Positions 1 to 6,677 of a stretch of 20,202 bases of DNA are shown one piece after another (the first letter of the stretch is position 1; each line of letters begins with the position of its first letter). Source of the DNA: CAZUSC01 sp964622915 (GTDB taxonomy: Bacteria > Patescibacteriota > Andersenbacteria > UBA10190); assembly GCA_964622915.1 (NCBI GenBank), contig CAZUSC010000070.1, positions 1-20,202 on the forward strand. The letters run 5' to 3'. The position numbers and the translations under genes are program-made. The notes under the pieces are model-generated. The model was not told where the DNA came from. It saw nothing but the letters and a program-made list of their open reading frames with translations, and made no database searches.

Positions 1-2
1 GC

Positions 3-551
3 TTGCCAGACAATGCCCAGAAGGTATTTCAGGGAAAGATTTTTTCTGTCTGGCAATGGGAGCAGCGGCTTTTTGATGGGACAAGCAAAACGTATGAGGG
101 AATTGAACGTAAAGACAGTGTATTAGCTGTCGGAATTCTGCCAAGTAAGAAAATTCTTATAACACGCGACGAGCAGCCGCATCGCGATCCGGTTTTGACG
201 CCAGCCGGGGGCGGCGTCGACGAGGGAGAAACTCCTGACCAGGCCGCCGCCAGGGAATTTTTGGAGGAAACTGGATATAAAATTGGCCGGCTTAGGCCAT
301 GGTTTTCCTACCAGCCCGCTCCCCGGGCAAGATATAATGTCCATGCCTTTATTGGATCTGGTCTAAAAAAAATAGCTGATCCGCAGAACTCAGCGGGTGA
401 AAAAATCACCTTATTAGAGTACTCATTTGATGATTTTCTAGAACTTGGGAAGAATCCAGAGTTACGGAACTGGCAGCTTAGAGTAGTTTTATTGGAAGCG
501 GTACTTGATGATAGTAATCGTCGGGAACTGGAAAAATTATTTTATGAATAA
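3..551 (+). CDS. NUDIX hydrolase, ADP-ribose pyrophosphatase-like (possibly 5' partial)
   Basis: A 182-residue frame runs from a TTG at the window edge, so the true start may lie outside. A complete Nudix box is visible around residues 68-91: GGVDEGE, then seven residues, then REFLEETGY. This matches Gx5Ex7REUxEExGU with all Mg-binding glutamates. The N-terminal KVFQGKIFSVWQW followed by an acidic, aromatic stretch resembles the ADP-ribose/nucleoside-diphosphate-sugar pyrophosphatase group, which hydrolyses nucleoside diphosphates linked to another moiety in the cytoplasm. The exact substrate cannot be read from sequence. The stop overlaps the gltX start by 8 nt (ATGAATAA), so the two are probably co-transcribed and translationally coupled. 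Confidence 0.85.
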   Translation: MPDNAQKVFQGKIFSVWQWEQRLFDGTSKTYEGIERKDSVLAVGILPSKKILITRDEQPHRDPVLTPAGGGVDEGETPDQAAAREFLEETGYKIGRLRPWFSYQPAPRARYNVHAFIGSGLKKIADPQNSAGEKITLLEYSFDDFLELGKNPELRNWQLRVVLLEAVLDDSNRRELEKLFYE

Positions 552-1971
552 CAAAGACTTGCCAACACGCACCCGCATCGCTCCCAGCCCGACGGGTAAT
601 CTCCACGTCGGCACTGCCCGCGCCGCCTTATTCAATGAATTATTCGCCAGAAAAGCCGGCGGCCGGTTTATCATTCGACTAGAGGACACCGATCCTGCTC
701 GCTCCAAACCAGAATATGAACAGAACATCTTGGAGGGTTTTAAATGGCTTGGCCTGCAATGGGATGAGGGTCCGGACATAGGTGGCTCTTATAGTCCCTA
801 CCGTCAGTCGGAGCGAATACCAGAGCATCAGCAGGCCTTAAAGGCTCTCCTGGAGCAAAAAAAAGCCTACTTTTGCGACTGCCCCCCGAGAAAAGAAGGC
901 GATAATGGCCGGCATGAATGTTCCTGTCCGGAGAAGAGTATCGCCGAGGGTGTCATCAGACTTAAAGTTGCGCCTGCTGATATTTCCTTTACCGATCTGA
1001 TTAGGGGAGAGGTGAGCGTGCACACGGATAGCTTTGGCGGGGATTTTGTTATCGCCCGCGCCTTAGATAATCCATTATTTCACTTGGCGGTGGTAGTAGA
1101 TGATGCCGGCATGCAGATCAGCCATGTTATTAGGGGAGAAGACCACCTGCCTAACACCATCAAACATATTTTACTGCAGGCCGCGCTTGGTTATCCGCGT
1201 CCGCACTACGCTCATTTACCGCTCTTACTCGATGAGCACCGGCGCAAACTTTCCAAACGCCGTAACGAAACCAGCCTCTTGGCCTACCGAGCAATGGGCA
1301 TATTGCCCGAAGCAATGCTAAATTATCTGGCCTTGCGAGGGTGGAGCCCCAAAAACGATCAAGAAATATTTAGCCACCAGGAATTAATTAGCCATTTTTC
1401 ACTGGGTGGCGTGCAAAAAGCCGGCGCCATTTTTTCGTTAACGAAACTACTCTCGGTTAATAAGCATTATATCAGCCAGCTGCCCGCCGCGGAGCTGTTG
1501 CGGCGCCTGCAAGAATATTTACCATCTTCAGGGGCTGACGGCGACTATCGGGGATTAACCCCAGAGGCATACTGGCTGGAAGCCATAAAAACGGAAGCAC
1601 CGAGAGTAAGCACTTTAAAAGAACTGCTGAACGCGATGTACTTCTTCCGGCCCGAGTGGCCGGGGGATTACGCGGCCAACATATTAATTTGGAAGAAAAG
1701 TGATCATGGCAAAACAGTGGTGATCTTGGATAAGTTAATAACTAAAATTAAATCCATCGCCGATGAGGATTTTAATGCGCCGGCGTTGCAAACAAATCTA
1801 TTACAATGGATCGATGAGGATAGTTTGGGTAGGGGAGATACGCTGTGGCCCCTGCGAGTGGCCCTAACGGGGCAAGCCACCTCTCCGGGCCCCTTTGAAG
1901 TGGCTGGTGTCCTGGGCAAGACAGAGACCCTGGCGCGCCTTGCGGCCGCGCGTGATAAACTAAAGAAATAA
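544..1971 (+). CDS. gltX: Glutamyl-tRNA synthetase
   Basis: A 475-residue class I aminoacyl-tRNA synthetase that charges tRNA-Glu (or tRNA-Glu and tRNA-Gln if non-discriminating). The HIGH-type motif PSPTGNLHVG is at residues 14-23 and the KMSKS-type motif KLSKR at 235-239. Cysteine pairs CDC and CSC flank a short loop near residues 110-130, where many GluRS bind zinc. The C-terminal helical anticodon-binding region is present, and the length is normal for the family. I chose the ATG at 544 because the preceding 13 in-frame residues are not GluRS-like and the next residues lead directly into TRIAPSPTG. No SD is visible. The start overlaps the NUDIX stop by 8 nt, and a 29-codon gene follows after 4 nt. 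Confidence 0.97.
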   Translation: MNNKDLPTRTRIAPSPTGNLHVGTARAALFNELFARKAGGRFIIRLEDTDPARSKPEYEQNILEGFKWLGLQWDEGPDIGGSYSPYRQSERIPEHQQALKALLEQKKAYFCDCPPRKEGDNGRHECSCPEKSIAEGVIRLKVAPADISFTDLIRGEVSVHTDSFGGDFVIARALDNPLFHLAVVVDDAGMQISHVIRGEDHLPNTIKHILLQAALGYPRPHYAHLPLLLDEHRRKLSKRRNETSLLAYRAMGILPEAMLNYLALRGWSPKNDQEIFSHQELISHFSLGGVQKAGAIFSLTKLLSVNKHYISQLPAAELLRRLQEYLPSSGADGDYRGLTPEAYWLEAIKTEAPRVSTLKELLNAMYFFRPEWPGDYAANILIWKKSDHGKTVVILDKLITKIKSIADEDFNAPALQTNLLQWIDEDSLGRGDTLWPLRVALTGQATSPGPFEVAGVLGKTETLARLAAARDKLKK

Positions 1972-1975
1972 GAGT

Positions 1976-2065
1976 ATGGCTAAGCAAAACAAGTGGCTTA
2001 AAGTCATTTACATTATCATTACCATTCTCATCATTTTTGGCATGGTGGCGTTCTCTTTTGTGTAA
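1976..2065 (+). CDS. 29-residue single-pass membrane peptide
   Basis: A very short frame starts 4 nt after the gltX stop: MAKQNKWLKVIYI followed by an uninterrupted hydrophobic stretch, then VAFSFV. It has a basic N-terminus (three Lys in nine residues) and one transmembrane helix of about 19 residues, giving an N-in topology by the positive-inside rule. A weak TAAGAG lies just upstream. Tight coupling to gltX and the clean amphiphilic layout argue for a real gene. No family is recognised and the function is unknown. It could be a small membrane-protein stabiliser, but this is a guess. Confidence 0.6.
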   Translation: MAKQNKWLKVIYIIITILIIFGMVAFSFV

Positions 2066-2140
2066 AAAGGCTTGTTCTGGCTGGATTGCTTGGTTCGTGT
2101 CATAATTAGGCCGTCTAACAGCTAAAGATGCTTATTTGGT

Positions 2141-3349
2141 GTGCTTATCTGTATTTCCCGCAAAATTGTCACTGCGTTAATCCTAGTACCGCTAATTTGT
2201 GCGGCACCAGCGTTAGCGTGGGCTAAAACGATTGAAGAGCTCCGACTAGAGCTCAATGACAAAAGAAAGTCGCTACAACAGACAGAAGAAAATATTAAGA
2301 AATTCAAGGAAGACATCCAAGCTAAAAGACAGGAAGCCCGTACCTTGGAAGATCAAATCGGCCTGATTGACGACAGCCTGACAGAAATTCAGCTTAATAT
2401 TGCCCGCACCAAAGCCGAGATTACCGCCACAGATGCGGAAATTGAAGCATTAGCCGAAGAGATTCTTCTCAAAGAAGAAGAGATTGGTCGTCAAAAAACG
2501 ATTTTAGCGGAGTATATCCGCATGCTCAATCAATACGATCAACAATCCAGCGTCACAATTTTTTTGAAATACCAAACTTTCTCGGAAGCCCTAACAGAAT
2601 CTGCCGCTATCAAAGAGTTGCAAAACAGGGGACAGGAAACATTAGTCCGTATTCAAAATCTCTATCAAGAGTTAGTCACGAAGCGCCGTGAGCTCAATGA
2701 TTTCAGACAGTCGCTGGAAGCGCTGCGCATCAAACAGCAACAGCAGGAAAACGCCTTAAGCGCGCAGCGGACTGCTAAACAACGTATTCTAGAACTCACA
2801 AGCGCTCAAGAAGCTCAGTATTCCAGTCTGCTGTCGCAGGCGCAACAAGCCCATAAAGACGCTGAGGCAACTATTAAGGCCTTGGATGCGACAATTCGTG
2901 AAGAGCTGCGCCAACAGGGCATCGGTAATTTGCCGTCGGTTGGAATTCTAGACTGGCCGATAGACCCAATCTTTGGCGCCTCCTGCGAATTTCATTGTGC
3001 CGGCTACCCCTATGAATACCTGATTGGTCCGCACTCCGGCCTGGACCTTCCTACCTATGTGGGGACTCCCATCAAAGCCCCCGCCGACGGGTATGTTGCC
3101 CGCACCTTTGATTCCGGCGGGGCAGGCTACAGCTATGTTCTACTAATTCACGGCGATAATGTTTCTACTGTTTACGGCCATGTTTCTGGCTTTGCGGCGA
3201 ATGAAGGACAGTTAGTCACGCGCGGCACGGTTATTGGTTATACCGGCGGCGCACCGGGCACAAGGGGAGCGGGATTATCCTCCGGTCCGCATCTACATTT
3301 CGAGGTGCGGCAAAATAATCTTCCGGTTAATCCACGCAACTTCTTATAA
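2141..3349 (+). CDS. EnvC-like murein hydrolase: coiled coil plus M23 (LytM) domain
   Basis: A 402-residue exported protein. Residues 1-29 form a signal peptide (hydrophobic run ending near ALAWA-KT). Residues 30-260 are a long Glu/Lys/Gln-rich coiled coil of the EnvC/NlpD-activator type. Residues 295-402 form an M23 peptidase domain with a full zinc site: HSGLD (H298, D302), YGH (H347) and HLHFE (H384, H386). Intact catalytic residues predict an active endopeptidase on peptidoglycan cross-links, unlike E. coli EnvC, which is a degenerate activator. Two cysteines near residue 284 (CEFHC) sit just before the domain. The start is a GTG without a good SD, and an ATG at 2128 is out of frame, so the start is uncertain. 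It probably acts in cell separation. Confidence 0.92.
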   Translation: MLICISRKIVTALILVPLICAAPALAWAKTIEELRLELNDKRKSLQQTEENIKKFKEDIQAKRQEARTLEDQIGLIDDSLTEIQLNIARTKAEITATDAEIEALAEEILLKEEEIGRQKTILAEYIRMLNQYDQQSSVTIFLKYQTFSEALTESAAIKELQNRGQETLVRIQNLYQELVTKRRELNDFRQSLEALRIKQQQQENALSAQRTAKQRILELTSAQEAQYSSLLSQAQQAHKDAEATIKALDATIREELRQQGIGNLPSVGILDWPIDPIFGASCEFHCAGYPYEYLIGPHSGLDLPTYVGTPIKAPADGYVARTFDSGGAGYSYVLLIHGDNVSTVYGHVSGFAANEGQLVTRGTVIGYTGGAPGTRGAGLSSGPHLHFEVRQNNLPVNPRNFL

Positions 3350-3358
3350 CCATGCCCC

Positions 3359-3481
3359 ATGCCTGATCCGGATAAAATCTTTGAGTGGTGGGTAGTGAGA
3401 CTGTCTTTATTGTGGGGGCCTTTCTACGCCATTTTTTATATTGCGCGCTTGCTGTGGCGTGAGCTCCGCCAAAAGAAATGA
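3359..3481 (+). CDS. 40-residue small membrane protein
   Basis: A frame of 40 residues starts 9 nt after the M23 gene. It begins MPDPDKIFEWW, then has a hydrophobic segment (SLLWGPFYAIFYIARLL) and a basic tail (WRELRQKK). This is one probable transmembrane helix with the positive C-terminus in the cytoplasm. Its TGA overlaps the next gene's ATG as ATGA, a strong sign of translational coupling and of both frames being real. No family is recognised. The neighbours suggest envelope function, but nothing in the sequence shows it. Confidence 0.6.
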   Translation: MPDPDKIFEWWVVRLSLLWGPFYAIFYIARLLWRELRQKK

Positions 3482-3768
3482 TCACTGTATTAACGACATT
3501 GCTGCCGTATTTGACCAGTCTAATAGACGGGCCGAGCGGCTGGTACACAGCCGCGGCCGTCGTTATTATTGGCTGGCTATTCATTAGATTTATCTTCAAG
3601 AAAATTAAATGGTTAATTATTATCGCCCTCGTTCTTATTTTGGCAGGAATCGCCTACGGTAAATTATTTTTCGCTACGGCGAACTATCTGCCCCAAACTC
3701 CGGCCATTATTAAAGGCGCTGATAGCATCAACGTACTGCGTTTGTTTATTCCGGCACGGCTACGTTGA
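3478..3768 (+). CDS. 96-residue small membrane protein
   Basis: The start ATG overlaps the preceding stop (ATGA). Three hydrophobic stretches are visible, roughly residues 1-17, 22-40 and 44-60, separated by a basic KKIKW turn, with a polar C-terminal third. Two or three membrane passes are likely. The N-terminal 30 residues vaguely resemble small type IV secretion pilin-like membrane proteins common in reduced genomes, but no diagnostic motif is present, so it is left hypothetical. It ends the plus-strand cluster. A GGGGACTA/TAGTCCCC hairpin follows 35 nt downstream. Confidence 0.6.
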   Translation: MITVLTTLLPYLTSLIDGPSGWYTAAAVVIIGWLFIRFIFKKIKWLIIIALVLILAGIAYGKLFFATANYLPQTPAIIKGADSINVLRLFIPARLR

Positions 3769-4567
3769 TACTTTTAGCTAATATCCAACCGAGCGGGCTG
3801 GTAGGGGACTAAATAGTCCCCCGGCGGCTTATGTGCGGAATGTACATTTAGCGACGTTGCCTATTATTCTGATGTTTGTAGGCCGGCCCGTGAAAAATAA
3901 AGCGCAAGGATAATGTGCTGCAACATATTCATGCACACAGTAGCTGAAAAAACTTACGACATGTTACTCATCTAATTAAATGAGCGGTAAATCATTGAAG
4001 AGGCGCCAGTAAAGTAACTTCGAGGCCAGAAGTTGGAATGACTGTAATTAGGACGTTAAATTTATTAAAGTTACAGGTACCAGGATACCTGTAGTGTTTG
4101 TAAAAACAGCACAGCTAATTTAAATGAATAATTTTTTAGAAAATATCGTGACAATTGTATCAGAAGAGTGAAGGGGGAAAATTTTATCGTGAGTAGGGAA
4201 GAGACCCGAGGGGAGCGTGGATAGTGGCCGACAGCTATATATGCATAAAAGCCTAAGAAGATAATATGTACGCAGCACGGCAGAAATAAATCAAATGTCG
4301 CGCAATGTACCTTTTGCGACTAACCCCAGTTTCATGGGAGTTTTCCACAGACACGAACATAAAGGATACTAGTGTCAATGTTAATAATTTATCCAAGTAA
4401 TATGAATCTACATTACAAATCATTATTATTCTTTTTTTCGCCTGCATTGCTCTTATCTATCTCGTTCCTCTCTCCCCTGTTCTTGTCCTGATCATGTGTA
4501 AGCTTTCGTCAAGGGGGTTTAGTTACATTCGCTCTGGAGTGCCTTTATTACCCTACTCTCCTATTAG
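3769..4567. other. Gene-free region with several short perfect hairpins
   Basis: About 800 bp with no frame that looks like protein; the longest (minus strand, 4253-4447, 64 codons) has no recognisable composition. The visible structure is local inverted repeats: 3967-3984 (CTCAT/ATGAG), 4016-4034 (AACTTC/GAAGTT, 7-nt loop), 4072-4093 (TACAGGTA/TACCTGTA, 6-nt loop) and 4297-4320 (GTCGC/GCGAC). From about 4428 to 4489 the plus strand is strongly pyrimidine-rich. I could not match tmRNA, RNase P RNA, SRP RNA or a tRNA here. It may hold an unknown non-coding RNA or be decayed sequence. Confidence 0.5.
3804..3821 (+). terminator. Perfect hairpin after the small membrane genes
   Basis: GGGGACTA and TAGTCCCC form an 8-bp perfect stem (probably 7 bp with a four-base loop in practice). 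There is no U-run after it, so it is a weak candidate for an intrinsic terminator or an mRNA 3' stabiliser of the cluster ending at 3768. Confidence 0.35.
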
Positions 4568-4595
4568 TTGACAAAAGTAGTAAGTGTTATATAAT
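4568..4595 (+). promoter_or_regulatory. Perfect-consensus sigma70 promoter reading rightward
   Basis: TTGACA at 4568-4573, a 16-bp spacer, and TATAAT at 4590-4595. Both hexamers match consensus exactly. Transcription would start near 4602 and run antisense through the whole minus-strand gene at 4603-5055 before reaching the methyltransferase gene at 5077. It is the best promoter match in the window. Confidence 0.75.
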
Positions 4596-4602
4596 AAATA
4601 TA

Positions 4603-5055
4603 TCACTTTATCCCTTTATCTATTGTGCATTTGCTAGGAGAGTACCCGGCGGCCTGGGCCTGTGCACTGGTAGCAAACCAGACCTGGTTTTCCTCCTTGA
4701 TACTTTTAGCGGCTGCGCAACTCACATGATGAAAAAGCGTGGAGTTAACGCTAGCGACAAATTGCTTCTCCCCTGCCTCGTTGCTTGCTCCCGCTACTTG
4801 CGACGGGGCCACCGTTGGACGGCTGGCAATACCTTCATCGCGTAATACTTCCAATTGTTGCGCTGATCCCCCGGCGCTGGCTGCGCTACCAGTAGGCTCT
4901 CTGTCAATAAAAACAATCGGCTGGGCGGCATAATAGGGTGAAGTAATATGCCCCAGCAACCAACCACCCACGAAAACTAAAACGGCTATCAGCAGTTGGT
5001 TAATCCGCCGTTTATTTTTCTGGACAGCCGCCCAAAGTGAGGTAAGATCAAACAT
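4603..5055 (-). CDS. Membrane-anchored protein with C-terminal Ada-type metal-binding-like domain
   Basis: 150 residues. Residues 1-19 are a short basic cytoplasmic segment and 20-37 a transmembrane helix (LLIAVLVFVGGWLLG). Residues 50-97 form an Ala/Ser/Gly-rich linker. The end (about 99-143) resembles the Ada-type metal-binding fold often found on bacterial surface and nuclease proteins: FVAS, HHVSC (109-113), KSIKEEN, VWF, AQAAGYSPSKC. Only two cysteines (C113, C143) plus H109/H110 are present, so metal binding may be altered or absent. Topology predicts the domain outside the cell. It diverges from the methyltransferase gene across only 21 bp, and a strong antisense promoter sits at its 3' end. 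Confidence 0.75.
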   Translation of the reverse strand: MFDLTSLWAAVQKNKRRINQLLIAVLVFVGGWLLGHITSPYYAAQPIVFIDREPTGSAASAGGSAQQLEVLRDEGIASRPTVAPSQVAGASNEAGEKQFVASVNSTLFHHVSCAAAKSIKEENQVWFATSAQAQAAGYSPSKCTIDKGIK

Positions 5056-5076
5056 TCCCTATATAATACAATAAAG
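5056..5076. promoter_or_regulatory. 21-bp AT-rich divergent spacer, possible back-to-back -10 elements
   Basis: The spacer between two divergent ATG codons contains TATAAT on the plus strand (5062-5067), 9 nt before the ATG at 5077. The minus strand of the same bases offers TATTAT shortly before the ATG at 5055. No -35 is visible on either side and no SD is possible. If active, both mRNAs would be nearly leaderless. Confidence 0.3.
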
Positions 5077-6312
5077 ATGCCTCATTATATTTTCTTCTTA
5101 GGACGCCACCCGGCACTGGCTGCTAGCGAGTGTTGGGCCGTCCTGCAACGCTATAATTTATCGGCGGAGATCTTAGAGGCCGACCAATACAGCCTCACAG
5201 TCAAGATAAAAGAAGCCCTGCCCCCTTCCCTACTAGCGCAGCTCGGCGGCACCGATCGAATTGGTGAGGTCGTAGGTGAATGGGCCAACTGGCCGACCGC
5301 GGAACAAATTCTGGCCGTCTGGCCAGCCTTACCGCCAAAATGGCGGCTGGGCTTGGCCTCGTCTGTGCCAGGGCAGAATATAAAAAAATTAGCCATAGAA
5401 ATAAAGCAGCTAGCCCGCGGTCGGAGTTCGCGGCTTAAATTTATTTTGGCCGCACCGGGCGCCGCGCGTCTCAATGCTGCCCAAGTACTATTTAATAGCT
5501 TGTATAAAGAACCCAATGCAGACCTAACGATTAAACCGGCTAATGGCAAATTCCAGTTGGTCAGGACGCGGCAAGTGCAAGACATTCAGCAGTATGAATT
5601 GCGAGACACTTTGCGGCCGGCGCGCTCCCAGAAAGTCGGAATGCTCCCGCCCAAACTGGCGCAGATCATACTCAATCTGGCTTTGGCTGCTGCACCCACC
5701 ACTACCAATACGGTCACTATTCTTGATCCCTTTTGCGGTATGGGTACGGTCTTGCAAGAAGGCTGGCTGATGGGTCACCGGATGATTGGCAGCGACATAA
5801 ATGAGGAGATGATTAACGCCTCAACAACCAATCTCGCCTGGCTGCAACAAAACTTTTCGCTCGATCCATTATTGGCCCCGCGGCTTTATACGCACGACGC
5901 AACACAAACCTTTAGCCAGCCGGCCCGTGAATCCGTGGATGCGGTAGTGACCGAGCCATTCTTGGGACCGCCTTTGCACTCTCCCCTTTCCCGCCGCCAC
6001 TGGGAAGATACTGTAAACCAGTTATCCCGCCTTTATATCGCTTTCTTCGCTAAAGTCCGGCCGGTTTTAAAGCCCGGCGGAGTTATTCTTTTCCTGCTGC
6101 CTACAGTGCGCCTGGCTGGTAGCGCACCGGCTGTTTTCACTCCCCTACCGCCCTCGCTGCTTGACGCCATCGGCAAAACCGGCTATTCTCTCAAACATCT
6201 TCCTCTTGAGGATATGGCTCGACACTACAAGGCAACGGAGCGTGGCACGCTAATTTATGCCCGGCCCGACGCCCAAGTGGCCCGAGAAATCACCCTGTGG
6301 GAAAAGGTGTAA
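5077..6312 (+). CDS. Trm11/Trm-G10-like N2-guanine tRNA methyltransferase
   Basis: 411 residues. The N-terminal half (about 1-175) is consistent with a THUMP-type RNA-binding region but is divergent. The linker has the hallmark RDTLRPARSQKVGMLPPKLA (about 183-202) that precedes the Rossmann fold in Trm11/Trm-G10 enzymes. Motif I for S-adenosylmethionine is DPFCGMGT (217-224), GSDI follows as the acidic strand-2 motif, and the catalytic loop is TEPFLGPP (292-299) in place of the usual DPPYG. The family methylates N2 of guanosine 10 in tRNA and is mainly archaeal and eukaryotic. Substrate assignment is inference. No SD is present. It may be transcribed from the distant promoter at 4568 or from the spacer. 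Confidence 0.82.
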   Translation: MPHYIFFLGRHPALAASECWAVLQRYNLSAEILEADQYSLTVKIKEALPPSLLAQLGGTDRIGEVVGEWANWPTAEQILAVWPALPPKWRLGLASSVPGQNIKKLAIEIKQLARGRSSRLKFILAAPGAARLNAAQVLFNSLYKEPNADLTIKPANGKFQLVRTRQVQDIQQYELRDTLRPARSQKVGMLPPKLAQIILNLALAAAPTTTNTVTILDPFCGMGTVLQEGWLMGHRMIGSDINEEMINASTTNLAWLQQNFSLDPLLAPRLYTHDATQTFSQPARESVDAVVTEPFLGPPLHSPLSRRHWEDTVNQLSRLYIAFFAKVRPVLKPGGVILFLLPTVRLAGSAPAVFTPLPPSLLDAIGKTGYSLKHLPLEDMARHYKATERGTLIYARPDAQVAREITLWEKV

Positions 6313-6369
6313 AAAGCAAAAAGTTACCGTTTCTACTAACTACAAACTACTCACTACTAACTCGAAACT

Positions 6370-6642
6370 ATGGCCCATAAGAAAGCAGCCGGCTCCACCC
6401 AATTAGGACGGGAGTCGGAATCAAAAAGACTGGGAGTGAAAATTTATGGCGGGCAGCCGGTTAAGGCCGGCCAAATCATCATTCGCCAGCGCGGCACCAC
6501 GTACCGACCTGGCATTAAGGTTCGGCAAGGCCAAGACGACACGCTTTATGCAGCCATAGACGGCACTGTGGCTTTTAAGCGTAAAAAAATAAAATCATTT
6601 ACCGGACGACTGGCCTCGGCCACCTTTATTCACATTCAATAG
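6370..6642 (+). CDS. rpmA: 50S ribosomal protein L27
   Basis: 90 residues starting MAHKKAAGSTQLGRESESKR, the classic bL27 N-terminus, which reaches towards the peptidyl-transferase centre. GVKIYGG and GTTYRPG follow, then the conserved DGTVAFKRKK core. The N-terminus begins directly at MAHKKA with no Firmicutes-type cleavable extension. The usual upstream partner rplU is absent. The 5' leader (about 6330-6369) is nearly G-free and repeats ACTA/AACT units, with no SD. A convergent terminator follows at once. Confidence 0.97.
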   Translation: MAHKKAAGSTQLGRESESKRLGVKIYGGQPVKAGQIIIRQRGTTYRPGIKVRQGQDDTLYAAIDGTVAFKRKKIKSFTGRLASATFIHIQ

Positions 6643-6646
6643 CCGC

Positions 6647-6676
6647 AAAAACCCCGCCCCGCCCGCCGGGTTTTTT
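6647..6676. terminator. Bidirectional terminator between rpmA and pyrG
   Basis: AAAAACCC (6647-6654) pairs with GGGTTTTT (6668-6675) around a C-rich loop. The T-run on plus serves rpmA, and the A-run read from minus serves pyrG. The pyrG stop is at 6678. Confidence 0.8.
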
Positions 6677-6677
6677 G

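Noticed and set aside
1704..1987. Overlapping 71-codon minus-strand frames inside the 3' end of gltX
   Set aside because: They are shadows of a well-supported conserved gene with no start signals of their own.
4340..4352. TTTTCCACA, one mismatch from a DnaA box, near an AT-rich stretch
   Set aside because: It is isolated: no second good box nearby and no dnaA, dnaN or gidA-type neighbours, so an origin is not supported.
4253..4447. 64-codon minus-strand frame in the first gene-free region
   Set aside because: It has no clear start signal and no recognisable composition, and it crosses a hairpin. It is shorter than random open frames seen elsewhere in AT-rich sequence.
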